Shown here one piece after another: positions 17,075-26,074 of a stretch of 64,000 nt of DNA. The stretch lies in the NCBI GenBank assembly GCA_003526845.1, contig DPVM01000010.1:62001-126000 (forward strand), in the 5' to 3' direction. Position 1 is the first letter of the stretch. Each line of letters starts with the position of its first letter. The DNA comes from Oscillospiraceae bacterium. Lineage in GTDB: Bacteria; Bacillota; Clostridia; Oscillospirales; Acutalibacteraceae. The translations under genes and the position numbers were made by a program. The notes under the pieces are model-generated. The model was not told the DNA's origin and ran no database searches. It saw only the letters and a program-made list of their open reading frames with translations.

Positions 17075-17749
17075 ATGGTTTATGTTACCGGTGATACCCA
17101 CGGGGATATAAGTTTTTTTAAGGACCCGAAGCTCAAAAAACTGACCGATGAGGATATACTTATCGTGTGCGGCGATTTCGGCTTTTTGTGGGATAGGTCG
17201 GATAAGGAAAAAAAGGCGCTTCAAACGCTTGAAAAAAAGAAATACACCATCTGTTTCGTTGACGGTGCTCACGAAAATTTCGATATTTTAAATTCGTACA
17301 AGGATTATCGATTTAAGGGCGGCAATGCGCACAAAATCGCGCCGAATATTTTTCAGCTTTTGCGCGGCGAAATATATACATTTGATAAAAAAACTTTCTT
17401 CTGCATGGGCGGCGGCGAAAGCGACGACCGTGAAATGCGCACCGAGGGCGAAACCTGGTGGAAAGAGGAAATGCCGAGCGCAGAGGAGCTTATGAACGGC
17501 GCAAGAAACCTTAAGGACAATGATTTTAAGGTCGATTATGTCATCACCCACGAGGCTCCTGCTATCGCAAAGGATTTTATCCGACTGCATAAAAATCAGG
17601 AGATGCGACTCACTCCGCTTAATACCTATCTTCAGGAACTTATGAAAAGCGTTGAATACAATCATTGGTTTTTCGGCTCGCTCCACATGGATTTGAATAT
17701 AAGCAAAAAAATGACCGCCGTTTTCAACGACATTATTAAAATAAGATGA
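17075..17749 (+). CDS. calcineurin-like metallophosphoesterase
   Basis: A 224-residue protein. Motif I is TGDTHGD (residues 5-11) and motif II is CGDFGF. The usual GNHE reads GAHEN here (D-G-A-H-E-N-F), so the metal/phosphate-binding Asn is Ala. Later His residues ITHEAP and FGSLHMD are present. It resembles a clostridial family annotated simply as metallophosphoesterase; the substrate is unknown. GGAGG precedes ATG at 17075. It is monocistronic with its own terminator. Confidence 0.8.
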   Translation: MVYVTGDTHGDISFFKDPKLKKLTDEDILIVCGDFGFLWDRSDKEKKALQTLEKKKYTICFVDGAHENFDILNSYKDYRFKGGNAHKIAPNIFQLLRGEIYTFDKKTFFCMGGGESDDREMRTEGETWWKEEMPSAEELMNGARNLKDNDFKVDYVITHEAPAIAKDFIRLHKNQEMRLTPLNTYLQELMKSVEYNHWFFGSLHMDLNISKKMTAVFNDIIKIR

Positions 17750-17755
17750 TTTTGA

Positions 17756-17779
17756 TGCTCTCGTTTGAGAGCATTTTTT
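17756..17779 (+). terminator. terminator after phosphoesterase gene
   Basis: TGCTCTC-GTTT-GAGAGCA followed by TTTTTT. Confidence 0.9.
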
Positions 17780-17781
17780 AA

Positions 17782-17813
17782 TTGTAAACCTAATCGGAAT
17801 TTATGGTTGACAA
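17782..17813. promoter_or_regulatory. BirA-like biotin operator overlapping the bioY promoter
   Basis: TTGTAAACC (17782-17790), 14-base spacer, GGTTGACAA (17805-17813). This matches the known BirA operator half-sites TTGTAAACC / GGTTTACAA. It overlaps the -35 TTGACA (17807-17812), so biotinyl-AMP-bound BirA would occlude RNA polymerase. Confidence 0.85.
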
Positions 17814-17834
17814 TCTTGTTTTTGCTGATATAAT
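17807..17834 (+). promoter_or_regulatory. sigma-A promoter of bioY
   Basis: TTGACA (17807-17812), 16-base spacer, TATAAT (17829-17834). Confidence 0.85.
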
Positions 17835-17885
17835 ATTTTTGTTCTTAAAAACGGAGCAATTTTTTGAAAGGTAATATCAAATATT

Positions 17886-18449
17886 ATGAGTGAAGCAAAA
17901 ACAGAAAAATCAAAATCAAAATTCAAAGTTATCGACCTTGTGTATATCGGTCTTTCGGCGGCGTTGATTGCCGTTTGCTCGTGGATTTCAATTCCTCTTC
18001 CGACAGTTCCGATTACATTGCAGACAATGGGCGTTGTTCTCATTGCAAGCCTTTTCGGCGCTAAAAGGGGAGTTATCGCAACGGTTGTTTATATTCTTCT
18101 CGGTGCAATCGGTGTTCCTGTATTTTCCGGCTTTTCAAGCGGTCTCGGCGTTATCGGCGGTGCAACCGGCGGATATATTATCGGCTTTATTTTCACCGCA
18201 TTGATTGTAGGCATCACTGCAGACAAAACAAACAAACTTTGGGCGCTTGTTGTTTCAATGATAATCGGCATTCTTGTTTGCTATGCGTTCGGCACCGCTT
18301 GGTTTGCAATTGTTTATACAAACAAGGGCACTCCGATGGGCGTTGGCGCAATTCTCGGTATGTGCGTTGTGCCGTTCCTCATTCCGGACGCTGTTAAAAT
18401 CGTTATTGCGGCTGTTCTTACAAACCGCCTCAAAAGATTTATTAAATAA
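17886..18449 (+). CDS. bioY: biotin transporter BioY (ECF S component)
   Basis: A 187-residue protein with six hydrophobic segments. BioY blocks are visible: W-SIPLPTVPITLQT, GAKRG, GAIGVPVF-GF-G-G-GGATGGYI-GF and FLIPDAVKI. It is the substrate-binding membrane subunit for biotin, working alone or with an ECF ATPase module encoded elsewhere. Control by BirA is supported by the operator on its promoter. Its stop overlaps the next ATG by one base. Confidence 0.95.
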   Translation: MSEAKTEKSKSKFKVIDLVYIGLSAALIAVCSWISIPLPTVPITLQTMGVVLIASLFGAKRGVIATVVYILLGAIGVPVFSGFSSGLGVIGGATGGYIIGFIFTALIVGITADKTNKLWALVVSMIIGILVCYAFGTAWFAIVYTNKGTPMGVGAILGMCVVPFLIPDAVKIVIAAVLTNRLKRFIK

Positions 18450-18772
18450 TGAGAATTAGGTATCACCATTTGATGTGTGCGCCGCGATTTATCGGCGAGG
18501 GCTACAGTGACGCATTTTGCAAAAATATGCGTGCCGTCAGCGAAAAAATGAAAAGCGGCGACTATACGCTTGTTGACACATGCGACGATATTTGTGCGGC
18601 TTGTCCTAACAATAAAGGCGGCGTTTGCGCCGACGAGGTAAAGGTCAATGGCTATGACAACGCCGTTAAAAATGCGCTTGCCGACGGAAAAACTCCGCAC
18701 CCCGAGAGCATTTGCAGTGACTGTCACTGGTATTATATTTGCAAAACAAAAGAAACGGAATGTATCGTTTAG
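18449..18772 (+). CDS. DUF1284 domain-containing cysteine-rich protein
   Basis: A 107-residue protein with RYHHLMCAPRF-GEGYS at the N-terminus and nine Cys residues. They include CDDICAACPNN and SICSDCHWYYIC, spacings suggesting a metal or iron-sulfur site. It matches DUF1284, of unknown function. It is translationally coupled to bioY (one-base overlap), so it should share BirA control. Its last codons form part of the downstream terminator. Confidence 0.88.
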   Translation: MRIRYHHLMCAPRFIGEGYSDAFCKNMRAVSEKMKSGDYTLVDTCDDICAACPNNKGGVCADEVKVNGYDNAVKNALADGKTPHPESICSDCHWYYICKTKETECIV

Positions 18773-18786
18773 ATACATTCCGTTTT
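18753..18786 (+). terminator. terminator embedded in the 3' end of the DUF1284 gene
   Basis: AAACGGAATGTATC pairs with GATACATTCCGTTT across GTTTA, then TTTAT. The left arm lies inside the coding sequence. Confidence 0.85.
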
Positions 18787-18818
18787 ATGTTGTATATGCG
18801 TTGTTTGATTTTTAATCT

Positions 18819-20189
18819 TTAATCTTCGCCTTTTTGCAACGGGTTTTGCCATTTGCCGAATATCGTGTAAAGCACCATCATAACGGCGCCTATGGTCCAT
18901 GAAATAGGGTAGAGGATAAAGATACCGTCTATTGAATCAAACTGCGGCATGGCTAATTTTATCCATACTATACGAAACAGACACATTGATATGAGCATTA
19001 TTATCATAGGCGGCACTGTTTTGCCCGTTCCCCTGACGGTGCCTGCAAGGCAGTTGAGTATTCCGAGTATCCAATAAAACGGACAGAAATACTTCATTGC
19101 CTCCGCGCCGTAATAAATTACCGCCTCGTCTGCCGAAAACATTCTGATTATCGGGTGCGAAAATGTCAGCAGTAACACACCTGTGATTATCGTATAAACC
19201 GTTGTCATCGCAAGCGTCACCCACATGCCCTGTTTCATACGCTTGTGGTTTCCTGCGCCGTAGTTTTGACCGACAAAGGTTGTGACAGCCATGCTGAAAC
19301 TGAGCACCGGCAGAATGTTAAAGCCGTCAACCTTGATATATGCGCTGTATCCTGCCATTGCAGTTGCGCCGAAACCGTTTATGCCCGACTGCACAAGCAC
19401 ATTGGAAAGCGATATAACCATATTTTGCAGACCTGTCGGCAAGCCGATTTTGATTATCAAGCGAGCCGTGCTTTTATCAAGTCTGATTTTTTTGAGGCTG
19501 AGCCTGTAATCCTCCTTGACTCTCATCAAATACAATACGGCAAAAACGCTTGAAACAAACTGGCTTATGTCGGTTGCGACAGCCGCGCCGGTTACGCCCA
19601 TTTTAAACCATGCGACAAATACCAAATCAAGCACAATGTTTGTGATTGAGGCGTAGGCAAGGTATCTCAGCGAGCGCTTTGAGTTGCCTGCGGAGTTCAT
19701 AATTCCTGCCGCCATATTGTATATGATATTAAAAATCAATCCGCCGAAGAATATTCGCAAATATCTTACGGAATCGTCTAAAACTTCACTCGGTGTTTTC
19801 ATCCAAATAAGCAACTGTTTGCTGAATAAAATGCCGACAACAGTGATTATTGCGCCGATTATAATGCCGATTGCCATTGAAGTGTGAACAGCTGTGGAGA
19901 GTTTTTCTTTGTTTTTTGCACCTATGTACTGCGCTATAATAACTCCTGCACCGACTGCCGTGCCTTGCGCAAAAGCGATAAGCAAATTGATAAGCGCCGT
20001 GCCCGAGCCAACTGCAGCAAGCGCATTACTGCCTGCAAAGTTGCCCACTACGATTGAATCCGCGGTGTTATATAATTGTTGCAATAGATTGCCGAGTATC
20101 AGCGGCACCGAAAAGAAAAACAGTTGCTTGAATATATTGCCCTCTGTCATAGAGGTTGATTTTATCTTTTTTGTCTTGTTCTTTTTCAC
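18819..20189 (-). CDS. MATE-family efflux transporter
   Basis: A 456-residue protein with about 12 membrane segments. PLILGNLLQQLYNTADSIVVGNFAG at the N-terminus and the repeated half at SVPLIL/GLPTGLQNMVISLSN mark the NorM/DinF-type MATE fold. It exports organic cations or drugs with Na+ or H+; the substrate is unknown. It is monocistronic on the minus strand and starts with MKKNKTKK. Confidence 0.93.
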   Translation of the reverse strand: MKKNKTKKIKSTSMTEGNIFKQLFFFSVPLILGNLLQQLYNTADSIVVGNFAGSNALAAVGSGTALINLLIAFAQGTAVGAGVIIAQYIGAKNKEKLSTAVHTSMAIGIIIGAIITVVGILFSKQLLIWMKTPSEVLDDSVRYLRIFFGGLIFNIIYNMAAGIMNSAGNSKRSLRYLAYASITNIVLDLVFVAWFKMGVTGAAVATDISQFVSSVFAVLYLMRVKEDYRLSLKKIRLDKSTARLIIKIGLPTGLQNMVISLSNVLVQSGINGFGATAMAGYSAYIKVDGFNILPVLSFSMAVTTFVGQNYGAGNHKRMKQGMWVTLAMTTVYTIITGVLLLTFSHPIIRMFSADEAVIYYGAEAMKYFCPFYWILGILNCLAGTVRGTGKTVPPMIIMLISMCLFRIVWIKLAMPQFDSIDGIFILYPISWTIGAVMMVLYTIFGKWQNPLQKGED

Positions 20190-20284
20190 CTTAATCCCTT
20201 CTTTATCAGTGTATTATATATCCGATTTTGATTTTTTGCAACAGAAAACCGCACCTTAAATTTTAAGATGCAGTGTATGATAAA

Positions 20285-20794
20285 TTATCTTATTGTTTCG
20301 CCGAAACCGAATACCGTCACAAGGTTTCCGTCAACATCCCAAATAACCGTTTCGGCAGGGTAATATACAGTTTTGTCCTTGCCGGTTGCCGACATTCCGT
20401 CGTTGCTCAATGTGATTTCGCCGTTTTTATCGTATATAAAATTGCTTTGCTTGTCGACAAAACAGTGTCGTGACGGATATTTGTTACCGTCTTTGTCTTT
20501 ATAATACGAGTTTTTTGATTGACTGACTAAAGTGTAAGCGTTGCCGTCGCTGTCATAAAGCGGCAGGGTTTCGTATGACGAGTGCTCTTTGCCGTATCGG
20601 TCATAATATATACGCGCCGATGATGCCGATTGTGAGCCTTGCTCCGTTGACTGCGTCGTTTGCGAAATCGCTTGAGTTTGTGCGTCGGCGGTTGTGCTTT
20701 GCTCGTTGTTCGCTGACTTTGAGCATCCGCAAAATGCGGCGATAACGGCAACAAGCGACACAATAATTACAGCCGTTTTAAAATACTTTTTTGT
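20285..20794 (-). CDS. putative lipoprotein, unknown function
   Basis: 169 residues from the ATG at 20794: a signal peptide with lipobox AFCGC, then a Ser/Thr/Gln-rich linker. Repeated motifs follow of the form YYDRYGKE, LYDSDGN, YYKDKDGN and IYDKNGE, which may form short beta repeats. Not recognised beyond that. Its ATG overlaps the PAP2 stop by 4 bases (ATGA), so the two are coupled. Confidence 0.7.
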   Translation of the reverse strand, partial: TKKYFKTAVIIVSLVAVIAAFCGCSKSANNEQSTTADAQTQAISQTTQSTEQGSQSASSARIYYDRYGKEHSSYETLPLYDSDGNAYTLVSQSKNSYYKDKDGNKYPSRHCFVDKQSNFIYDKNGEITLSNDGMSATGKDKTVYYPAETVIWDVDGNLVTVFGFGETIR

Positions 20795-21747
20795 CATTTT
20801 GTTTGACCGCTTAATTGCTTGTAGTGGATTTTGCAAAAATGCTTGCCTTTATATTCTTGAAGCTCGGGGTATTTCTTTTCGTCTGTTTTAGCCTCGTTAT
20901 AGCAGTTGTATTCCGTCTCGATTCCGTATTGCTGTGAAAGCTCTGCGTTGTAATCACAGCGCGGCTTGTCACTGCTTGAAAGCGACGGAACAAATGCGAT
21001 GAGGAAAATGATGAAAGTTGCCGCCAAAATAGTTGCCGTTCCTGCCTTTGGCGAAATATCTTTTTTTGTTATCTTTTTTACAACCTTTTCGGCGTCAATG
21101 TTGTCAAGGAATTTGACTTTTTCAAAAATCATGCACGCAAGCTTTGCGAGATAGAATGCCAAAACACCTGAAATTGTGCCCACGATAAGACCGCCGATTA
21201 CATCAGATGCGTAGTGTACCATCAAATATACTCTTGAACCCATCGTGCAAATCGCGATAACGGGCGGTATCCATGAAAGTTTTTTCTTGCCTTTTTCTCT
21301 CAGACAAAGTGCAACGGATACTGCAAGCTCAAATGCCGCGGTTGTGTGACCCGACGGGAATGAGTAGTCGCTCTCGCTGAGTGCGCCTGCGCCTATGTAC
21401 CACTTGCTGTATTCTGCCCATGCAGAGGTCGCTTGAAGCGTGTTGTACGGTCTTACGCGCAAAACAGCCGGTTTAACTATGACATTTGTCACTATTGTGC
21501 CTATGGCGATTGCAAAAAGCATTGAAAAACCGAGTTTCCTCGTCTTTTTGAAAAAGCAAAGCACTACTGCGAGCACTGCCATCGGAATAACAAAGTTTTC
21601 GTCACCGAAGGAGGTGAAAATTTTTGCAACGGTTGTCAAAAAGCCGTTTTGGATACCTCCAAAAAATTTGAACACCCAAATATCAAAACCGAAAAATGTG
21701 CTGTCGATTTTGTCGCCGAGTGTTGCCGCGATTAAAATAGGATTCAT
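20794..21747 (-). CDS. PAP2-family membrane phosphatase
   Basis: A 317-residue protein with several membrane segments. The acid-phosphatase motifs are K-x7-RP (KPAVLRVRPYN), PSGH (SFPSGHT) and SR-x5-H-x3-D (SRVYLMVHYASD). Substrates of the family are lipid phosphates such as undecaprenyl pyrophosphate or phosphatidate. A C-terminal extension with CNYNAEL-type text follows the core and is unusual. It is followed by the coupled lipoprotein. Confidence 0.9.
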   Translation of the reverse strand: MNPILIAATLGDKIDSTFFGFDIWVFKFFGGIQNGFLTTVAKIFTSFGDENFVIPMAVLAVVLCFFKKTRKLGFSMLFAIAIGTIVTNVIVKPAVLRVRPYNTLQATSAWAEYSKWYIGAGALSESDYSFPSGHTTAAFELAVSVALCLREKGKKKLSWIPPVIAICTMGSRVYLMVHYASDVIGGLIVGTISGVLAFYLAKLACMIFEKVKFLDNIDAEKVVKKITKKDISPKAGTATILAATFIIFLIAFVPSLSSSDKPRCDYNAELSQQYGIETEYNCYNEAKTDEKKYPELQEYKGKHFCKIHYKQLSGQTK

Positions 21748-21879
21748 AATCCGTTCCTTCCCACCGAAAAATCGGTTTAGTTTATTTCATATCAATGATA
21801 CCAAATAAGCCCCGTATTTTCAAGACATAATTTATTGTGTTTAATAATAGTTTATGAATGTTTAATTTCGGTTTATGAC

Positions 21880-21919
21880 AAAGCCGCCCCGAGGGATACT
21901 CCCAAGGGACGGCTTTTGC
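21880..21919 (-). terminator. GC-rich terminator hairpin after eda
   Basis: On the minus strand AAGCCGTCCCTTGGG and CCCTCGGGGCGGCTT pair around a short AGTAT loop. It lies just downstream of the KDPG aldolase stop. A sequence-related hairpin occurs at 33338-33382. Confidence 0.7.
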
Positions 21920-21934
21920 GTTTGTTTTGTTTGA

Positions 21935-22591
21935 TTATTTTGCCATTTCGGCTCTTGCCTCTTTGATTCTCTGAACAAAGATTTTGCCTGTTTCGGTGAT
22001 TTTGTCATAGTCGCCTGTTTTTGCGCCTGCGATAAGCGATGAGCCTGCGCCGCAAGCGATTGCACCTGCCTTAATCCAATCCTTAACATTGTCAACATCA
22101 ACGCCGCCGGACGGCATCATTACTGCGTTCGGAATCGGGCCGTGAATGTCCTTAATGAATCTCGGACCTGCAATGTCGCCGGGGAATACCTTAAGAACAT
22201 CTGCGCCGCATTCCATAGCCGCAACGGCCTCAGTCGGTGTGTAAATGCCCGGCATTGAAGGAATGCCGTATCTGTTACAAGTTTTTACTGTTTCAGGGTC
22301 AAAATAAGGTGAAACAATGTATTCTGCGCCGGCAAGAATAGCGATTCTTGCAGTTGCGGCATCCATAACGGTGCCTGCGCCGATGATGATTTCGCCGCTT
22401 GTGTATTTTGCTTTCATTGCCTCAATGAGCTTGTCTGCGTGAGGAACAGTGAATGTCAATTCAATTGCCGCAACGCCGCCTGCGATGCATGCGTCCGTGA
22501 TTTTTTCAGCCTGTTCGATAGATGTTGCACGAACAACGGCAACAATACCTACCTCTTGAATTTTTGCAAGTGTTTCGATTTTGTTAGACAT
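21935..22591 (-). CDS. eda: KDPG/KHG aldolase
   Basis: A 218-residue TIM-barrel class I aldolase. VAAIELTF-VP, IIGAGTVMDAATA, YIVSPYFDPE and VLKVFPGD (Schiff-base Lys) are diagnostic. It splits 2-keto-3-deoxy-6-phosphogluconate to pyruvate and glyceraldehyde 3-phosphate. It is the last gene of uxaC-kdgK-eda, so it completes uronate breakdown. Confidence 0.95.
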   Translation of the reverse strand: MSNKIETLAKIQEVGIVAVVRATSIEQAEKITDACIAGGVAAIELTFTVPHADKLIEAMKAKYTSGEIIIGAGTVMDAATARIAILAGAEYIVSPYFDPETVKTCNRYGIPSMPGIYTPTEAVAAMECGADVLKVFPGDIAGPRFIKDIHGPIPNAVMMPSGGVDVDNVKDWIKAGAIACGAGSSLIAGAKTGDYDKITETGKIFVQRIKEARAEMAK

Positions 22592-22618
22592 AGTTTATCT
22601 CCAATCCATGATGATTTA

Positions 22619-23716
22619 TTATCTTTGTACTCTTGCGCCTGCGCCGTTAACCTTTGCCTCAACCTCTTTGAGCGATGCCATTGAAGTGTCACCCGGTGTT
22701 GTCATTGCAAGTGCGCCGTGAACAACGCCGTAGTTAACTGCCTTTTGTGCGTCTTCATATGTCATAAGTCCGTAAATAAGACCCGATGCAAAGCTGTCGC
22801 CGCCGCCTACACGGTCAAGAATTTCAAGACCCGGGAATTCAAGCGAGTTGTAAATCTTGCCGTCAGCCCAGCAGATTGCTTTCCAATCGTTAACGGTGGC
22901 AGTTTTAACGGTGCGGAGTGTTGTTGCGATTACTTTGAAGTTTGGATAAGCCTTTGTAACGGTTTCAATCATCTTGTAGTAGCCGTCCATATTAAGCGAC
23001 TTGAGGTCCTTGTCGTTGCCTTCAACCTCAAAGCCGAGAGATGCGGTGAAATCCTCTTCGTTACCAATCATAACATCAACATACTTTGCGATTTCCTTGT
23101 TGACCTCTTGAGCCTTTGCCTGACCGCCGATGCCTTTCCAAAGTGACGGGCGATAGTTAAGGTCATAAGACACGATTGTGCCGTACTGTTTTGCCTTTTT
23201 AACAGCTTCGATTACCGTTTCGGCTGCAGTTTCGCTGAGAGCCGCATAAATTCCGCCGGTATGGAGCCATCTCACGCCGAGTGTGCCGAAGATATAGTCC
23301 CAATCAATGTCGCCGGGTTTGATTTGTGATGCTGCGGTGTTGCCTCTGTCCGATGCGCCTACCGCACCTCTGATGCCGTATCCGCGCTCTGTGAAGTTGA
23401 TACCGTTTCTGACAGTCCTGCCGATTCCGTCATACGGAACCCATTTGATAAGCGATGTGTCAACGCCGCCCTGAAGGATTAAATCTTCCATAAGATAGCC
23501 GACCTCATTTTCCGCAAATGCGGTGACAACGGATGTTTTGAGACCGAAGCATCTGCGAAGACCGCGGGCAACATTGTATTCGCCGCCGCCCTCCCATGCG
23601 CGGAATGAGCGTGCTGTTTTAATTCTTCCTTCGCCCGGATCGAGTCTGAGCATAATTTCACCGAGAGAAATTTCGTCAAATGCGCATTCCTCTTTAGGTC
23701 TTAAATTAAGGTTCAT
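22619..23716 (-). CDS. kdgK: PfkB-family sugar kinase, probably 2-keto-3-deoxygluconate kinase
   Basis: A 365-residue ribokinase-family protein: N-terminal GEIMLRLDPGEGRI, GGEYNVARGL, and the C-terminal DRVGGGDSFASGLIYG motif with the catalytic Asp. Its place between uxaC and eda points to 2-keto-3-deoxygluconate as substrate. It is somewhat longer than typical KdgK (~310-340). RBS AGGAGG precedes ATG. Confidence 0.88.
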   Translation of the reverse strand: MNLNLRPKEECAFDEISLGEIMLRLDPGEGRIKTARSFRAWEGGGEYNVARGLRRCFGLKTSVVTAFAENEVGYLMEDLILQGGVDTSLIKWVPYDGIGRTVRNGINFTERGYGIRGAVGASDRGNTAASQIKPGDIDWDYIFGTLGVRWLHTGGIYAALSETAAETVIEAVKKAKQYGTIVSYDLNYRPSLWKGIGGQAKAQEVNKEIAKYVDVMIGNEEDFTASLGFEVEGNDKDLKSLNMDGYYKMIETVTKAYPNFKVIATTLRTVKTATVNDWKAICWADGKIYNSLEFPGLEILDRVGGGDSFASGLIYGLMTYEDAQKAVNYGVVHGALAMTTPGDTSMASLKEVEAKVNGAGARVQR

Positions 23717-23734
23717 TACAGTTCCTCCTATATA

Positions 23735-25135
23735 TTAAAAGTTAAAATATTTGATTGCGTTGTTGTAGCAAATGCCCTGAACGATTTCCTTAACAATGTC
23801 CTCGTCAAAGGCATACCAGCCGTCCTCAATCCATCTGCCGAGCAGGCGGCACATAATTCTTCTGAAATATTCGTGTCTGCCATATGATGTGAATGAGCGC
23901 GAGTCTGTTTCCATTCCGACAAATTTACCGAGCACGCCGAGATTGCCGAGCGATTTCATCTGTGCGGTCATGCCGTCCATCGTGTCAAGGAACCACCAAG
24001 CCGGTCCAAATTGAATTTTTGACTCTGCCTCCGATGATTGGAAATTGCCGAGCATTGTTGCAAGCACGGTGTTGTCTTTGTCGTTAAGGTTGAACAAAAT
24101 TGTTTTCGGTAGTTTGCCCTCACTGTCGAGCATATCGAGAAAGCGTGAAAGATTTTTTGCGATTTCGCTGTCTCCCACGCTGTCAAATCCCGTGTCTGCG
24201 CCGATTTTTTTAAACATTCTTGTCGAATTGTTTCTGATAGCGCCGATGTGAATTTCCATCGCCCAGTCAAGTTCGTGGTATTTTTCGCCGAGAGCCTTCA
24301 TTATTGCTGTTTTATAAATATCTGCTTCGCTGTTGCTGATTTGCTCGCCGTTCATCGCCTTGGTGAATACCGCATTGATTTCGCTATCGTCGGCAGGTGA
24401 GCAGGGGACATATTCAAATGCCTGATCGGATACCTTGCATCCTACCTCGTTGAAATAGTCAACTCTCTTTAAAAGCGCGGTGATAACATCGCGGTAGTCG
24501 CTGATTTCAAGTTGTGCAGCTTCAGCAAGCGATTTGATATATTCGGCAAAGCCGTCAAGATTTATGTTGAGCACCTTGTCGGGTCTGAAAGTCGGAAGTA
24601 CCTTGCAATAAAAGCCGTCAACATTTTTGAGCAGTTTGTGATATTCAAGGCTGTCAATCGGGTCATCTGTTGTGCAAACAACCTTTACATTCGATTTTGT
24701 GATGAGCGATTGCGGTCTGAAATCGCCCTTTACAATTGCGGCATTCGCTTTTTCATAAATGTCCTCTGCCGTTTTTGCGTTAAGCGGTGTGTGAATGCCG
24801 AAATATCTTTGAAGCTCAATATGCGCCCAGTGATAAAGCGGATTGCCTATGCAATATTGCAGTGCTTCGGCAAATTTAACAAATTTTTCTTTTGGTGATG
24901 CGTCGCCCGTGCAATACTTTTCATCAATGCCGCAACTGCGCATTGCACGCCATTTGTAGTGGTCACCCGACAGCCAAAGCTGTGAAATGTCTGCCGGTTG
25001 TTCGTTTTCATAAATTTCCTTTGGGCTTAAATGACAATGATAGTCGCAAATCGGCATGTTTTCGGCATATTCGTGAAAAAGCTTTTGCGCCGTTTGCGTG
25101 TCAAGTAAGAACTCCCTGTCCATAAAACCGTTCAT
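23735..25135 (-). CDS. uxaC: glucuronate isomerase (uronate isomerase) UxaC
   Basis: A 466-residue amidohydrolase-superfamily enzyme. CDYHCHLSPKEI near residue 30 carries the metal His pair. TDDPIDSLEYH, LPTFRPD, HIGAIRNN and GMETDSRSF are UxaC blocks. It converts glucuronate to fructuronate, or galacturonate to tagaturonate. It is the first gene of a three-gene minus-strand operon whose promoter lies at 25173-25201. Confidence 0.96.
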   Translation of the reverse strand: MNGFMDREFLLDTQTAQKLFHEYAENMPICDYHCHLSPKEIYENEQPADISQLWLSGDHYKWRAMRSCGIDEKYCTGDASPKEKFVKFAEALQYCIGNPLYHWAHIELQRYFGIHTPLNAKTAEDIYEKANAAIVKGDFRPQSLITKSNVKVVCTTDDPIDSLEYHKLLKNVDGFYCKVLPTFRPDKVLNINLDGFAEYIKSLAEAAQLEISDYRDVITALLKRVDYFNEVGCKVSDQAFEYVPCSPADDSEINAVFTKAMNGEQISNSEADIYKTAIMKALGEKYHELDWAMEIHIGAIRNNSTRMFKKIGADTGFDSVGDSEIAKNLSRFLDMLDSEGKLPKTILFNLNDKDNTVLATMLGNFQSSEAESKIQFGPAWWFLDTMDGMTAQMKSLGNLGVLGKFVGMETDSRSFTSYGRHEYFRRIMCRLLGRWIEDGWYAFDEDIVKEIVQGICYNNAIKYFNF

Positions 25136-25172
25136 ACATTGCTCCTGTAAATATTCTTAATTTTTCACTGTA

Positions 25173-25201
25173 ATTATATACCTATTATTTGATAAGTTCA
25201 A
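25173..25201 (-). promoter_or_regulatory. sigma-A promoter of uxaC-kdgK-eda
   Basis: On the minus strand TTGAAC (25201-25196), 17-base spacer, TATAAT (25178-25173). Confidence 0.75.
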
Positions 25202-25325
25202 TATAAAAAACTTACAAATTAATTATTTGTTGCCAAATTTTTTCATATATGATATTATGTGAATATATAAGCAATGCTGTCGCTGATTGAATAAATCGCG
25301 GCATAACGATAAAAGGAGAATGCTT

Positions 25326-26009
25326 ATGCAATATGAGATTAAGGGTGCGCCGTTTCCGGCTGTTATCTGCACGCTCAATGACGGAGAACAGATGATTACC
25401 GAGGGCGGCGGAATGAGTTGGATGTCGCCCAATATGGTTATGGAAACAACCACAAACGGCGGTTTAGGCAAGGCTATCGGCAGAATGTTTTCCGGCGACA
25501 AAATGTTCCAAAACAGATACACCTGCCGCGGCGGAAACGGATTGATTGCGTTCACAAGCTGCTGCCCGGGCGAAATTCGCGCCATTGAAATTCATCCCGG
25601 TCAGGAGATTATTTGCCAAAAAAGTGCATTTTTGGCGTCAACCCCGGGCGTTAATATGTCCGTTTATTTCAAAAAGAGCCTCAGCGGCGGCCTTTTCGGC
25701 GGCGAGGGCTTTATTATGCAAAAGTTCGACGGTGAGGGGATAGTTTTTGTAGAGCTTGACGGCTCCGTTGTCGAATACAATCTTGCGCAGGGTCAGCAGC
25801 TGGTTCTCGATACCGGTCACCTTGCAATGATGGACGCAACCTGCAAAATGGATGTTCAAACCGTTAGCGGCGTTAAAAATGTTCTTTTCGGCGGTGAGGG
25901 TTTGTTTAACACCGTTATTACGGGACCGGGCAAAGTTCTTGTTCAAACGCTGCCTGTTAACAAATTTGCAATTGAGCTTTATAAATATATGCCAAAAAGT
26001 TCAAAATAA
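25326..26009 (+). CDS. AIM24/TIGR00266-family protein
   Basis: 227 residues from ATG at 25326, chosen because AAAGGAG lies 7 bases upstream; an earlier ATG at 25320 is possible. MQYEIKG-PFPAV, GGGMSWMSPNM, GGLGKAIGRMFSG and FLASTPGVNM match the AIM24 beta-sandwich family (TIGR00266). Its bacterial function is unknown. It is monocistronic with its own terminator. Confidence 0.88.
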   Translation: MQYEIKGAPFPAVICTLNDGEQMITEGGGMSWMSPNMVMETTTNGGLGKAIGRMFSGDKMFQNRYTCRGGNGLIAFTSCCPGEIRAIEIHPGQEIICQKSAFLASTPGVNMSVYFKKSLSGGLFGGEGFIMQKFDGEGIVFVELDGSVVEYNLAQGQQLVLDTGHLAMMDATCKMDVQTVSGVKNVLFGGEGLFNTVITGPGKVLVQTLPVNKFAIELYKYMPKSSK

Positions 26010-26026
26010 AAAGGCAATAAATAACA

Positions 26027-26062
26027 AAACCGACAGTCACTGATGACTGTCGGTTTAATTTT
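26027..26062. terminator. terminator between the AIM24 gene and dnaJ
   Basis: AAACCGACAGTCA pairs with TGACTGTCGGTTT around CTGA, with flanking A and T tracts, so it can serve both converging genes. Confidence 0.88.
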
Positions 26063-26074
26063 GCAGTGATGTAT

